From an uncultured Pelagibacteraceae bacterium (GTDB lineage Bacteria > Pseudomonadota > Alphaproteobacteria > Pelagibacterales > Pelagibacteraceae), in NCBI GenBank assembly GCA_902521075.1, contig CABYQM010000003.1:1-64000 (forward strand): a stretch of 64,000 bases of DNA, in the 5' to 3' direction. The notes below the pieces were generated by a model, which was given only the letters and a program-made list of their open reading frames with translations, did not search any database and was not told where the DNA came from. This document shows positions 44,907-54,966 of this stretch, one piece after another (the stretch's first letter is position 1; each line of letters starts with the position of its first letter). Both the position numbers and the translations under genes were made by a program.

Positions 44907-46168
44907 TTATCTATGACTTTATGACCTATATCCGATCTATAAAAACCATCTTTCCAATTCAATTTCTTAATCTGATTGATGATTTCTTTTCTGCTTGATG
45001 CATAGCTATCTGAGATATTCACAAAATTTATTACTCTACCACCAACTGCTAAAATTTTATTTCCAGAACTTTTTGTTCCAGCATGAAAAATAAAATTATC
45101 TTTAGTTGATTTGAATTCTTTTAAATTTTTAATTTCAACATTCTTATTATATTTTTCAGGATAACCTTTGGAGCACAATGCAATGCACATACTTTTTTTA
45201 TTTTTCCATTTTATCTCTTGATTTTCTAATTTTGAATTACAACAAGCATCTATTATTTCTAATAAATCACTCTCAATTAAAGGTAATATAGTTTGACATT
45301 CAGGATCACCCATTCTTACGTTATATTCAATTAAGTAAGGTTCATTATTTTTTACCATCAAACCTGCATATAGAAAGCCAATATACTTCTCATCCATTTC
45401 ACTTATAGCTTTTAAAGTTGGTTCAATTATTTTTTTTAAAATTTTACTTTCTAAATCATTGTTAATTAAGTTTGAGGGTGAATAAGCTCCCATTCCTCCT
45501 GTATTCTTACCTATATCACCCTCGCCAACTCTTTTATGGTCTTGGGCTGTATTAAAAGTTTTATAACTAATTCCATCAGAAATAATAAAAAAACTCATCT
45601 CTTCACCTTCGAGGAACTCTTCGATTAATACTTGATCTGCTTGCCCAAATTTACCATCAAATATTTCATTAATAGCTGTTTTTGCCTCATCAACATTTTG
45701 ACAAATATAAACACCTTTGCCTGCTGCAAGAACATCTGCCTTTACAACAAGAGGAAAGTTGGAAGATGATACAAATACAAATGAATCTTCTTTGGATTTA
45801 CAAATTCTAAATTTAGCAGTTGGTATATTAAATTTTTTACAAATTTCTTTTGTAAATATTTTTGATCCTTCTAATTGAGCGACTTTTTTTCTAGGACCAA
45901 AAACTTTAATATTTTTTGACTCAAGGAAGTCCACCATTCCTTCGACTAATGGTTTTTCTGGACCAACAACTACTAATTCAATTTGTTCTTTATTGATAAA
46001 ATCATATAATTCATGAAAATTCTCTAAATTGAGATCAATATTTGTAGATATTTCTTTAGTACCAGCATTACCAGGTATTGAGTATAATTTTGTTATTTTT
46101 TTTGAAATACTTAATTGATTAACCAAAGCATGCTCTCGTCCCCCGCTGCCTATAATTGCAATTTTCAT
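44903..46168 (-). CDS. purD: Phosphoribosylamine-glycine ligase (GAR synthetase)
   Basis: This 421-residue ATP-grasp enzyme runs the second step of purine biosynthesis. It starts IAIIGSGGREHALV, with ATP-grasp segments FPLVVKADVLAAGKGV, DHKRVGEGDIGKNTGGMGAYSP and the metal-binding YLIEYNVRMGDPECQ. The length is the family norm. It is divergent from the DUF2093 gene with a 22-bp spacer, and overlaps rsmD by 4 bp. Confidence 0.97.
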   Translation of the reverse strand: MKIAIIGSGGREHALVNQLSISKKITKLYSIPGNAGTKEISTNIDLNLENFHELYDFINKEQIELVVVGPEKPLVEGMVDFLESKNIKVFGPRKKVAQLEGSKIFTKEICKKFNIPTAKFRICKSKEDSFVFVSSSNFPLVVKADVLAAGKGVYICQNVDEAKTAINEIFDGKFGQADQVLIEEFLEGEEMSFFIISDGISYKTFNTAQDHKRVGEGDIGKNTGGMGAYSPSNLINNDLESKILKKIIEPTLKAISEMDEKYIGFLYAGLMVKNNEPYLIEYNVRMGDPECQTILPLIESDLLEIIDACCNSKLENQEIKWKNKKSMCIALCSKGYPEKYNKNVEIKNLKEFKSTKDNFIFHAGTKSSGNKILAVGGRVINFVNISDSYASSRKEIINQIKKLNWKDGFYRSDIGHKVIDK

Positions 46169-46190
46169 TTAGTAAATATATATCTTAAAT

Positions 46191-46388
46191 ATGTTAAATA
46201 AGTTAGCTAAATTAAAATACTTAGCAAACAATTTTGAAATAATTGAAGATGGAGATCATGTGATCTGTGCAGTTTCACAAAAAAAAATACCTCTTGAAAA
46301 TTTAACTTACTGGAACGTTGAGGAACAGGAAGCCTACTTTTCATATGTTGAGGCTTCAATGAAAAGAGATTTATTAAATAAAAACTGA
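46191..46388 (+). CDS. DUF2093 small protein
   Basis: 65 residues with LKYLANNFEIIEDGDHVICAVSQKKIPLENLTYWNVEEQEAY, which matches the DUF2093 pattern (L-x-Y-x-x-x-x-F then V-x-C-A-V-x-x-x-x-I-P-L-x-x-L-x-Y-W). The family is small and alphaproteobacterial, with no known role. Its stop directly abuts the stop of the convergent lpxL-like gene. Confidence 0.85.
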   Translation: MLNKLAKLKYLANNFEIIEDGDHVICAVSQKKIPLENLTYWNVEEQEAYFSYVEASMKRDLLNKN

Positions 46389-47249
46389 TTATTTTTTCCA
46401 CCTATCATGTGTCCAGATCCACTGGTCTACATTTTTTAAAATCATTTTTTCGAGTATCTTATTAAGATGTTCAGTTATCTCTTTAATTGATTTATTGTTA
46501 CCAATTTTAATTGGTTCTGAAACGAACATTTTAAAATAATTGTTTCTTCTTCTCTCTATGTAAATAGGCACTAAATCGCATTTATATTTTTTAATTAACT
46601 GTGCAGGTATAGTTGTGGTACTAGCCGGTTTACCAAAAAAATTAACTTTCATACCCTCTCTGACTCTTTGGTCTATCATCAGAGCTACTGAATTGCCTTT
46701 TTTTAAATTTTCAATAATCTGTCTTGTGCCCGATCTTCCTTTTTTAATTTGATTTTTGCATATAAAATTTTCTCTTATTTCTTCCATTGTTTTATTAAGG
46801 AATAAGTTATTCAACGGTCTATAAATAGCACATAAATTTATTCCAGCTTTTTCTATTTGGAGCGCCATCAACTCGAAATTATTGAAATGACCAGATATAA
46901 AAACAACTCGTTTTTTTTCTTTTTTAATTTTATCAAGGTTCTCAAGACCATCTATTTCAATAAATTTATTTAATTGGTTATTTCTAAATGCTTTAAGAAA
47001 AGGATATTCAGCAAGTATTCTTCCGTAGTTACCATATATTTTTCTGATAATCTTGCTGTAATTTTTTTTGTCCACAATACCAGATTGTTCCAAATTATTT
47101 TCAATTAATTTTTTTGATCTAAATATGGGCCCAAACAAGCGTCCAATAAAATCTCCTAAATTAGATCCATTTTTATAACCAATTATAATTAGTATAAAAA
47201 AAAACAACTTTATTAAAATAAATTCAATTAAATAAAAAAACTTTCTCAT
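46389..47249 (-). CDS. lpxL: Lipid A acyltransferase (LpxL/HtrB family)
   Basis: This 286-residue membrane-anchored acyltransferase has an N-terminal hydrophobic helix and the HX4E motif SGHFNNFELMAL. MIDQRVREGMKVNFFGKP and IPIYIER-like segments complete the family. It adds a secondary acyl chain to Kdo2-lipid A. LpxL versus LpxM cannot be decided by eye. It is the last gene of the ubiA-msbA-waaA-lpxK-lpxL unit, overlapping lpxK by 4 bp. Confidence 0.9.
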   Translation of the reverse strand: MRKFFYLIEFILIKLFFFILIIIGYKNGSNLGDFIGRLFGPIFRSKKLIENNLEQSGIVDKKNYSKIIRKIYGNYGRILAEYPFLKAFRNNQLNKFIEIDGLENLDKIKKEKKRVVFISGHFNNFELMALQIEKAGINLCAIYRPLNNLFLNKTMEEIRENFICKNQIKKGRSGTRQIIENLKKGNSVALMIDQRVREGMKVNFFGKPASTTTIPAQLIKKYKCDLVPIYIERRRNNYFKMFVSEPIKIGNNKSIKEITEHLNKILEKMILKNVDQWIWTHDRWKK

Positions 47250-48169
47250 AATTTCTTTAATAAAAAATTTCTAAATTCTTTTTCTTTTTCAATTTTTAAT
47301 TCTATTTTTAGAAATTGGATATTTTTTTTTTGTATATTTGATAATCGATTGTAATCTTTTTCTGTTGTTATAATTTTTAATTTATTACTCTTAGCTATAT
47401 TTTTTATATTATTTATATCAGAACTCTTATATTTATAATGGTCAGGAAAGGTCATTATTTTTTTTATCTTAAAATTATATTTTTTTAATGTTTGTTGAAA
47501 TTCCAAAGGATTACCTATGCCTGAAAAAATTAGAAAATTATTTTTAAATTTAAAAGACTTAAGATTTTTTGGAGAGTATTTCGCCCTAAATATTTTTAAA
47601 TTTGGATTTAATTTCTTTAAAGTTTTTTCGAAACTTTTATTATTTTTTTCACCATTAAGAAATGCAAGATCATAATTTAAAATATTTTTAATTCTTTCCC
47701 TTAAAGGTCCAGCAGGCAAAACCAGCCCATTTCCCACTAGTTCTGAACTATTAAAGCAAGCGATAGAAATATCATAATTTAAACTTTTATCTTGTAAACC
47801 ATCATCTAAAATAGCTAGTTGATATTTTTTTTGTTCAGCAATTTTAAGCGCGATATCTCTAAAACTTAAACAAATTAGATTTCCATATTTTGATAAAATA
47901 TTTTGTTCATCAATTTGATCAATATATTTTTTCTTAATAAACACAGTTTTAAACTTATATTTTAACATGTCATTTATTTTTAAAACTAAAGGTGTTTTTC
48001 CAGTTCCGCCTAAGTAAATATTTCCAACACAGATTGTTTTTATTTTGAAAAATTTTTTAAGACTTAAAGATTTAAAAAAATTAAAAATAATTGTTATCAA
48101 ACTAAACGGTAAGAGCAATAATGATATGAAATTGAAACTATCCCAAAAAATGGGTCTTTTTACTTTCAT
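47246..48169 (-). CDS. lpxK: Tetraacyldisaccharide 4'-kinase
   Basis: This 307-residue inner-membrane-associated kinase phosphorylates the lipid A precursor at the 4' position. Its P-loop is VGNIYLGGTGKTPLV, followed by ILDDGLQDKSL, a family hallmark (DDGxQ). It has an N-terminal hydrophobic segment (about 12-30). It is coupled by overlaps to waaA (1 bp) and lpxL (4 bp). Confidence 0.95.
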   Translation of the reverse strand: MKVKRPIFWDSFNFISLLLLPFSLITIIFNFFKSLSLKKFFKIKTICVGNIYLGGTGKTPLVLKINDMLKYKFKTVFIKKKYIDQIDEQNILSKYGNLICLSFRDIALKIAEQKKYQLAILDDGLQDKSLNYDISIACFNSSELVGNGLVLPAGPLRERIKNILNYDLAFLNGEKNNKSFEKTLKKLNPNLKIFRAKYSPKNLKSFKFKNNFLIFSGIGNPLEFQQTLKKYNFKIKKIMTFPDHYKYKSSDINNIKNIAKSNKLKIITTEKDYNRLSNIQKKNIQFLKIELKIEKEKEFRNFLLKKL

Positions 48170-49398
48170 TATAAATAATTTTTAATTTCTTTAACGTTGT
48201 TTTCAAAAATTTTAGAACCTAAATAATTAATTTTATTAATTTTTCTATTTGATATTTTGTAATTATGATTTTTTACAAATACTTTTGCCATTTGATCAAA
48301 ATTTTTAACCTCTGAGGATATTTTTAAACTTTTTAATTCCTTATATATTTCCTTAAAATTATTTACTTTTTTACCATGCATCACGTAATTACCCATTCTT
48401 ACAGCTTCCAATGGATTTTGTCCTCCATGGTTTACTATAGACCCTCCGATAAATGTTACATTTGAAAGTTCTAAAAAATTTGACATTTCTCCATAAGTAT
48501 CAACGATGTATACATCGCAATCAGTTGACGGCTTAAGTCCACTTGATCTCTCAATAACTATTAGTTTTAATTTTTTAAGTTCTTGCTTTATTTCTTCTGA
48601 CCTATTTATATGTCTTGGAACTAATATTGTTATTAAATTTTTAAAATCTTTCTTTAATTTCAAATGTAATTTTCCTATGATTTTCTCTTCATTATAATGA
48701 GTGCTAGCAGCACATAATACTTTTCTATTTTTAAAATACTTTTGAATATTTGTTTTAGAGTTTTGTTTAAAATTTTTAAAATACTTTAAATTTCCAATAA
48801 ATTTAATATTTTTTACACCTAATTTTTTTAAATAATTTTTTGTTTCTTGATTTTGAGGTAAAGCAATAGTTATTTTACTGAAAATATCCTTTGCAAAAGA
48901 TGGAAAGATTTGCCACCTTTTAAAACTTTTACTTGTGATCCTAGCATTAATTAAAATCAGAGGAATTTTTCTTGCATTTATTTTTTTATACATATTTGGC
49001 CAGATTTCTGAATCAACAAAAATTGCTATTTTTGGGCTCCATTTATCTAAAAAATTATTACATATAAATCCAATATCAAATGGGTAATAAACATGTGTTG
49101 TTTTCTTTAATGATTTTTTTTTAATTATTGAAGCAGAGCTTACAGTAGAAGATGTAAGTAAAATTCTCTTAATAGATTTATCTTTTTCAAACTTATTTAT
49201 CAAAGGAAGAATGCTCATGATTTCACCAACACTTGCACCATGAAACCATAAAGTAGTATCAGAATTTTTTTTATTATAATAAGAATATTTTTCCAAAATT
49301 CTTTTTATATCCTCTTTTCCATTAGCTATTCTAATAAATAATATAAACGGTGAGATTAAAAAAAAAATGACTCCAAATATATTGTATAATAAATACAT
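48169..49398 (-). CDS. waaA: 3-deoxy-D-manno-octulosonic acid (Kdo) transferase
   Basis: This 409-residue GT-B glycosyltransferase with an N-terminal membrane anchor has the catalytic-base segment LWFHGASVGEIMSILPLI. NFLELSNVTFIGGSIVNHGGQNPLEA is the CMP-Kdo-binding C-terminal block. It transfers Kdo to the lipid A precursor. A 1-bp stop/start overlap links it to both msbA and lpxK, strongly suggesting one transcript. Confidence 0.95.
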   Translation of the reverse strand: MYLLYNIFGVIFFLISPFILFIRIANGKEDIKRILEKYSYYNKKNSDTTLWFHGASVGEIMSILPLINKFEKDKSIKRILLTSSTVSSASIIKKKSLKKTTHVYYPFDIGFICNNFLDKWSPKIAIFVDSEIWPNMYKKINARKIPLILINARITSKSFKRWQIFPSFAKDIFSKITIALPQNQETKNYLKKLGVKNIKFIGNLKYFKNFKQNSKTNIQKYFKNRKVLCAASTHYNEEKIIGKLHLKLKKDFKNLITILVPRHINRSEEIKQELKKLKLIVIERSSGLKPSTDCDVYIVDTYGEMSNFLELSNVTFIGGSIVNHGGQNPLEAVRMGNYVMHGKKVNNFKEIYKELKSLKISSEVKNFDQMAKVFVKNHNYKISNRKINKINYLGSKIFENNVKEIKNYL

Positions 49399-51140
49399 TA
49401 ATTACTTTTAATCTGCCTTTCATAGAAATTTTTATAAAGTGATGAATTTTTTATTAGCTCATTATGTTTTCCAGATGACTCTACCGATCCTTTATCAATT
49501 ACATAAATTCTTTCTGAATTGAGAATTGTTGATAGTCTATGTGCAATAACTATGGTCGTCTTATTTTTTGTCAATTCTTCTATTGCTTTTTGTATTTTTT
49601 CTTCTGTTTCAGAGTCGAGTGACGACGTTGCTTCATCTAAAAGTATTATTTTGCTGTTTTTCAAAAGCGCTCTGGCAATCGAAAGTCTTTGTTTCTCCCC
49701 GCCAGACAATTTCACACCATTTTCTCCAATTACCGTCTGGAATTTATTATCTAGTTTTTCTATAAAATCAGTGCACATTGATATTTTTGCAGCACTAAAA
49801 ATTTCATCATTTTTTGCATCTGGTTTTGCGTACTTAATGTTATTAAAAATAGTATCATCAAAAAGAGTGGTATTTTGATCAACGATAGATATCTCTTTTC
49901 TTAATGAATTCAGATTTAAGCTTTTTATCTTTTGATTATCTATTGTGATCTCGCCTGAATCAGCATCATAAATTCTTGGTATCAAATTTAATAAAGTAGA
50001 TTTCCCAGATCCACTATGACCTACTAAAGCTGTCATTTTTTTTCCAATAATACTGATATTAATATTTTTAAGAACAATATTTTTAAGGTTTGATTTGTAA
50101 CTAAAATTAATATTTTTAAATTCTATAGAAGCATCTTTTATCTCTAATAAATTTCCATTTTCGTTGACCAATATTGTATTTTCTTGATCTATAATAGGTA
50201 GTATTCTTTTTCCAGCAGACAAACCTTGACCAAAAGCAACATTCACGTTCGCCAAAGATTTGACCGGTTGATATGCAAGCATCATTGCAGCTAAAAAAGA
50301 AAAGAAATTATTTATACTCAATTGATCATTCATAATTAATTTACCAGAATAAAAAATTAATATTGCTATCATAATTCCAGTTACAACTTCCATAATAGGT
50401 GTTGACCTTATAAATACACTATGAATTTTTATTGTTTTTTCTTTAAGGTCATTTACAAATTTTTCCGATCTTTCATTCTCATAATTTTCTCTTTGGAAGA
50501 TTTTTATAATTTTATGGTTTTTAAAAAGATCAATTAAATATTTGTTTAAATCACCAGATTTTTCTTGTGCTTCTGTTGCAACTTTTACAATACGTTTACC
50601 TAACTTTTTTGCAGTAATTGATGCTATAGGAAGCATTATCAAGGCTATTAGAGAAAGTTTCCAATTTTGAAAGAACATTACAAATAATAAACCAATAAGA
50701 GTTAATCCATCTTTAAACAAGTTTAAAACTGCATTACTTAACATCCCAGTTATTTGATTTACATCAAAGTTTAAATTTGAAATATATTTTCCTGAATGTT
50801 TATCTTCAATTTTTTCAGTATCAGACTTAATAAAAGAAGATAGCATATCAATTTGAATATTCTTTTTTACTTCTTCAGCAGTTTTTATCATCAAAATTTT
50901 TGCTAAATATAAAGATATACCTTTGGTAGCAAAGGCCACTATTATCAAAAGCGGGATTACAAAAATTAAAGTTTGATCTTTATTTATAAAAATTTTTTCT
51001 ATTGCAGGATCTAGTAACCATGCCGTTGCTGATGTGGCACCAGCAACCAAAATAGAAAAAAATATAGCAAGTATTATTTTGTTAAGATGTTTTGATGTAT
51101 AGTCATTGTACAATCTTTTTATTATATCAATATTTTTCAT
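49398..51140 (-). CDS. msbA: Lipid A flippase MsbA (ABC exporter)
   Basis: This 580-residue fused TM-ABC half-transporter has six TM helices in the first ~310 residues. The ATPase domain has Walker A GHSGSGKSTLLN, signature LSGGEKQRLSIARALL, Walker B IILLDEATSSLD and the H-loop (TIVIAHRLS). It flips lipid A-core across the inner membrane, consistent with the surrounding lipid A genes. It begins at the last base of the ubiA stop. Confidence 0.93.
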   Translation of the reverse strand: MKNIDIIKRLYNDYTSKHLNKIILAIFFSILVAGATSATAWLLDPAIEKIFINKDQTLIFVIPLLIIVAFATKGISLYLAKILMIKTAEEVKKNIQIDMLSSFIKSDTEKIEDKHSGKYISNLNFDVNQITGMLSNAVLNLFKDGLTLIGLLFVMFFQNWKLSLIALIMLPIASITAKKLGKRIVKVATEAQEKSGDLNKYLIDLFKNHKIIKIFQRENYENERSEKFVNDLKEKTIKIHSVFIRSTPIMEVVTGIMIAILIFYSGKLIMNDQLSINNFFSFLAAMMLAYQPVKSLANVNVAFGQGLSAGKRILPIIDQENTILVNENGNLLEIKDASIEFKNINFSYKSNLKNIVLKNINISIIGKKMTALVGHSGSGKSTLLNLIPRIYDADSGEITIDNQKIKSLNLNSLRKEISIVDQNTTLFDDTIFNNIKYAKPDAKNDEIFSAAKISMCTDFIEKLDNKFQTVIGENGVKLSGGEKQRLSIARALLKNSKIILLDEATSSLDSETEEKIQKAIEELTKNKTTIVIAHRLSTILNSERIYVIDKGSVESSGKHNELIKNSSLYKNFYERQIKSN

Positions 51141-52009
51141 TAAGTTAATTTTCCTAATAACAAAATTATTAAAATAATAAGACCCAAAAGATTGTTGCTT
51201 TTAAATTTTGCTAAGCAGTCATTCCCACTTTCAGTTTTTAATTTAAGAGATTGAAAAATTAACAAATGAGTTAAAGGCACTATTAAAGCAATATAATATA
51301 AATAATTAAAATTCATTTTATAACCAACAAGAAACAATGATATTAAAAATATAATGTAACAAAACGATATAAATTTTTTTGGGTTATTTTTAAATTTAAT
51401 CGATGTTGATTTAACTCCAATTATTTCATCATCATTAATATCTTGATATCCATATATTGTGTCGTAACCTAATGTCCAAAATGTGGCTCCTAAGTAAAAT
51501 ATAATTGGTACTATAGAAACTTCATTTTGAATGGATATCCATGCCAAAACTAGACCGTAATTAAAAGTAATACCTAAAAAAAGTTGAGGCCAGTAAGTAA
51601 ATCTTTTCATTAATGGATATGTAAAAGCCAATGGCATTGAAAGAAGTGCCATATAAATAGTAAATTTGTTAAAATTTATTAAAACTATAAACGCAATTAA
51701 ACATAAAATTGCGGCATATATTGCAGCATTAAATACTGAAATTTTTTCTGACGCGATTGGTCTATTTTTTGTTCTTTCGACTAACTTATCAATTTTTCTA
51801 TCACTTATATCGTTAACAATACATCCTGCTGATCTCATAAGAATAGATCCAGAAAAAAATAAAAAAGCGTAAACAAAATAAGTATTTAAAGAAAGAGAAA
51901 AATCATATGAAATTGTTAAACCCCAAATACATGGCCAAAATAAAAGCATGAAACCAATTGGTTTATTAAGTCTTGTTAATTCAATGAAAATTTTAACCTT
52001 TTCTGACAT
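51140..52009 (-). CDS. ubiA: 4-hydroxybenzoate polyprenyltransferase
   Basis: This 289-residue multi-helix membrane prenyltransferase attaches the prenyl tail in ubiquinone synthesis. Two Asp-rich motifs that bind Mg-polyprenyl-PP are present: NDISDRKIDKLVERTKNRP (N-D-x-x-D) and YGYQDINDDEIIGVKST. About nine hydrophobic helices are seen. It is first in the run leading into the lipid A genes. The pairing with msbA appears positional rather than functional. Confidence 0.94.
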   Translation of the reverse strand: MSEKVKIFIELTRLNKPIGFMLLFWPCIWGLTISYDFSLSLNTYFVYAFLFFSGSILMRSAGCIVNDISDRKIDKLVERTKNRPIASEKISVFNAAIYAAILCLIAFIVLINFNKFTIYMALLSMPLAFTYPLMKRFTYWPQLFLGITFNYGLVLAWISIQNEVSIVPIIFYLGATFWTLGYDTIYGYQDINDDEIIGVKSTSIKFKNNPKKFISFCYIIFLISLFLVGYKMNFNYLYYIALIVPLTHLLIFQSLKLKTESGNDCLAKFKSNNLLGLIILIILLLGKLT

Positions 52010-52058
52010 AATTTACTTGTAAATAACAAAGCGTAGATTCATAATCAAATTGATTCGC

Positions 52059-52466
52059 ATGAATATTGATTACACTGTTACCGCATTAATGTTTCCCGCC
52101 ATCCCTTTAATTATGGCTGTCTATAGTAATAGATTTCATACATTAAGTGGTTTGATTAGAAAAATACACGATGAATATGTTTTTGAAAAGCATACTCCAC
52201 CAGAGTGGAAGCAGCAGCTAATTAATTTAAATGATAGAGTAAAAAATTTAAGGATTACTATACTTTTTGCAGCATTTGGTTTCTTATTTAATATGCTTAC
52301 AGTTTTTGCTCTTTATTTAGAGACATATTTTTTAGCTAGAATAATTTTTGGCTCTTGTTGTTTATCGATGATGGTATCAATAATATTTTTTATAAGAGAA
52401 ATACAAATCTCTACTAGAGCGTTAAGACTTCATCTCTCAGATATGGATGATCAATTTAAGGAATAA
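52059..52466 (+). CDS. DUF2721 membrane protein
   Basis: About 135 residues from the ATG at 52059 (MNIDYTVTALMFPAIPLIMAVYSNRF); the track's start at 52050 is a TTG. There are three hydrophobic helices. The conserved N-terminal proline-rich membrane segment followed by R-F-x-x-L-x-x-L-I-R fits the DUF2721 family. Function unknown. It overlaps the convergent quinone reductase gene by 11 bp. Confidence 0.82.
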   Translation: MNIDYTVTALMFPAIPLIMAVYSNRFHTLSGLIRKIHDEYVFEKHTPPEWKQQLINLNDRVKNLRITILFAAFGFLFNMLTVFALYLETYFLARIIFGSCCLSMMVSIIFFIREIQISTRALRLHLSDMDDQFKE

Positions 52467-53427
52467 TAACGGCTGGTCCTGTTAAAACCCTATTCTCCAA
52501 ATCTATATGAGCTTGTTTAGCTTCACTTAATTTGTATTTTTTAGAAACTTCAATTTTTATCTTCCCTGAGAGAACTGCATCAAAAACCAATTCAGCAGAT
52601 TTTTCTAATTCATCTCTTGTAATTGTATAATGCATTATTGACGGTCTTGTAAAAAAAAGACCTTTTGTATTTATATGTTTTTTAACATCTATAGTGTGAA
52701 CATAACCAGATGCATTTCCAAATGCTACCATCATCCCTCTAATTTTTAAACATTCTATTGACCCTTCAAAAGTTTTTGCTCCTACACCGTCATAAACAAC
52801 ATCTATTGCGTTTTTACCTACTATTTTTTCAACTTCTTCCACAAAATTATGATCTGTATAATTGATAACATGATGACACCCATTTTTTTTTGCTATTTCA
52901 ACTTTTTCTTTAGATCCAACTGTTCCAATAACTTCACATCCTAAAGCATTAGCCCACTGACATAATATTTGACCAACACCACCAGCTGCAGCATGAAATA
53001 AAACTTTATCTCCTTTTTTTACAGCATATGACCTATGTAATAAATATTCTGATGTTATGCCTTTTAATAAAATACAAGAGGCTATTTCATCTGAAATACC
53101 TTCAGGCACGGTAACTAATTTTTCTTCTGGCATTATTTGTTTTTCTGAGTATCCACTTATCGGAGCAGATGCGTGACTTACTCGATCTCCAACTTTAAAA
53201 AGACTTACTTCTGAGCCAATTTCTTCAACTACTCCAGATGCTTCCAATCCAAGTCCACTTGGTAATTCAATTGGATACAAACCTGTTCGATGGTAAACAT
53301 CAATATAATTGAGTCCAACTGACAAATTTTTAACTAGAACTTCCTTTGGACCAGGTTTACCAATTTCAATATCCTTGTATTCTAAGACTTCTGGACCTCC
53401 AAACTTTTCAAATCTTATAGCTTTCAT
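52456..53427 (-). CDS. NADPH:quinone reductase-like zinc-independent MDR oxidoreductase
   Basis: This 323-residue medium-chain dehydrogenase/reductase has a GroES-like N-terminal half and a Rossmann nucleotide domain with LFHAAAGGVGQILCQWANALG. No structural or catalytic zinc Cys set is visible, as in the Qor/zeta-crystallin subfamily. ENRVLTGPAVIIP is the typical Qor C-terminus. It reduces quinones or enones with NADPH. It lies 2 bp after the pirin gene. Confidence 0.92.
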   Translation of the reverse strand: MKAIRFEKFGGPEVLEYKDIEIGKPGPKEVLVKNLSVGLNYIDVYHRTGLYPIELPSGLGLEASGVVEEIGSEVSLFKVGDRVSHASAPISGYSEKQIMPEEKLVTVPEGISDEIASCILLKGITSEYLLHRSYAVKKGDKVLFHAAAGGVGQILCQWANALGCEVIGTVGSKEKVEIAKKNGCHHVINYTDHNFVEEVEKIVGKNAIDVVYDGVGAKTFEGSIECLKIRGMMVAFGNASGYVHTIDVKKHINTKGLFFTRPSIMHYTITRDELEKSAELVFDAVLSGKIKIEVSKKYKLSEAKQAHIDLENRVLTGPAVIIP

Positions 53428-53429
53428 AT

Positions 53430-54275
53430 TTACTTTACGAAATTACCATTATGGTAATCATCAATTGCTTGAAGTATTTCTTGTTTGGTATTCATGACGA
53501 ATGGGCCACCTCTTGCAATCTGTTCTCCTATCGGTTTTCCAGATATTAGTAAAAATTTAGCATTTGTTAAAGCAGTTACTTTCAAGTTTTCACCTTTAGA
53601 TAATAAAATTAAAGTAGAGTCTTTAACACTTTCATGTTTATTGTTTCCAATTTCTATTTCACCTTCAATTAGATATATGAATGAATTGTGTGTGTATGGA
53701 ACTTGATGATTAAAAATTTTACTCTTATTTAATTCTACATCAAAATAAATTGGATCGACATTGTGTTTTTTTATTGGACCTTCAGAATTTTTAAACTTTC
53801 CAGCTATTACTTTTATAAATTTATCTTCATCCTTATGTGTGCTCATCCTATCAGAGTCTATATAATGGTATTCTGGTTTGCTCATCTTTTCGCTAGCAGG
53901 CATATTAATCCATAATTGAAAACCATGAAGTTTTCCATCATTCATAGCTGGCATTTCAGAATGAATTATTCCACTGCCAGTTTTCATCCATTGTACATCT
54001 CCTGCAGTCATTTTTCCTTGACCACCTGTGCTATCTTTATGTTCAAAACTCCCAGCTAACATGTATGTAACTGTTTCAATTCCTCTGTGTGGATGAGGAG
54101 GAAAGCCTGCGATATAATCATCTTTATTTTCTGATCCAAATTCATCTAACATTAAAAATGGATCATAATAATTTGGTTCAACACCAATACTTCTTTTTAA
54201 TTTAACTCCTGCACCATCTGATGCTGGTGTTGGATCTATAATTTTTTCTACTTCGATATCTTTCATGCCTTTCAT
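53430..54275 (-). CDS. Pirin-family cupin protein
   Basis: This 281-residue two-cupin protein keeps the metal site of pirins: FPPHPHRGIETVTYML (two His), then GIIHSEMP (His, Glu). Known pirins bind Fe and include quercetinase-like dioxygenases and redox sensors. Which one applies is unknown. It sits between the haloacid dehalogenase (11 bp upstream) and the quinone reductase (2 bp), so a shared detoxification or quinone role is possible but unproven. Confidence 0.92.
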   Translation of the reverse strand: MKGMKDIEVEKIIDPTPASDGAGVKLKRSIGVEPNYYDPFLMLDEFGSENKDDYIAGFPPHPHRGIETVTYMLAGSFEHKDSTGGQGKMTAGDVQWMKTGSGIIHSEMPAMNDGKLHGFQLWINMPASEKMSKPEYHYIDSDRMSTHKDEDKFIKVIAGKFKNSEGPIKKHNVDPIYFDVELNKSKIFNHQVPYTHNSFIYLIEGEIEIGNNKHESVKDSTLILLSKGENLKVTALTNAKFLLISGKPIGEQIARGGPFVMNTKQEILQAIDDYHNGNFVK

Positions 54276-54286
54276 ATAGGATATAT

Positions 54287-54949
54287 CTAAATTAAATCAA
54301 GCAATTCTGATAAATTACTTATTTGTTGGTTAGGTTCAAAATCTAATTTATCAAAAATATTATTATTTCTATTCACCCAAACTGTGTTGTATCCATAATT
54401 CCCTGCACCAGATACATCCCATGTATTTGCACTTAGGAATAATACTTCATTCTTTTCAATATTATATTTATTTATTGGAAGATCGTATACTTTTGAATCT
54501 GGTTTAAAAATACCAGCTTCTTCTACAGAAAAAATATCATCAAAAATATCTTTTAATTGATTGCTGACTACAAGTTCATTTAAAAGGTCAGGTGTACCAT
54601 TTGATAGAATTGCTAATTTATAATTTGATTGTTTTAATTTTTTTAGAGCACCCCTTACTTCTGTAAATGGTGAAAGCACTTTATATAAATTTAATAGTTC
54701 TGATCTCATTGAATTATCAATATTGTAAAAATTCATAGATTTATCCAAACTGTCTTCAGTGATTTGCCAAAAATCTTTGTGTCTTCTCATTAAACTTCTA
54801 AGCCATGTATATTCAAGCTGTGTAGTTCTCCAATAATTAGCAAATCCTTCCCATTTATCTCCTAATTTTTCCTTACATTTTTCAGCTGCAGAATTAACAT
54901 CAAATAGGGTGCCGTATGCATCAAATATGATTGCTTTAATTTTTTTCAT
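54287..54949 (-). CDS. Haloacid dehalogenase type II
   Basis: This 220-residue HAD enzyme has motif I IFDAYGTLFDVNSA with the nucleophilic Asp near residue 9. The YGTL-x-D-V form is diagnostic for L-2-haloacid dehalogenases as opposed to phosphatases. Later motifs LAILSNGTP and LSANTWDVSGAGNYGYNTVWVNR also match. It would hydrolyse 2-haloalkanoates to hydroxy acids. It is divergent from rsmE. Confidence 0.88.
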   Translation of the reverse strand: MKKIKAIIFDAYGTLFDVNSAAEKCKEKLGDKWEGFANYWRTTQLEYTWLRSLMRRHKDFWQITEDSLDKSMNFYNIDNSMRSELLNLYKVLSPFTEVRGALKKLKQSNYKLAILSNGTPDLLNELVVSNQLKDIFDDIFSVEEAGIFKPDSKVYDLPINKYNIEKNEVLFLSANTWDVSGAGNYGYNTVWVNRNNNIFDKLDFEPNQQISNLSELLDLI

Positions 54950-54966
54950 AAATTAATTTAAATATA

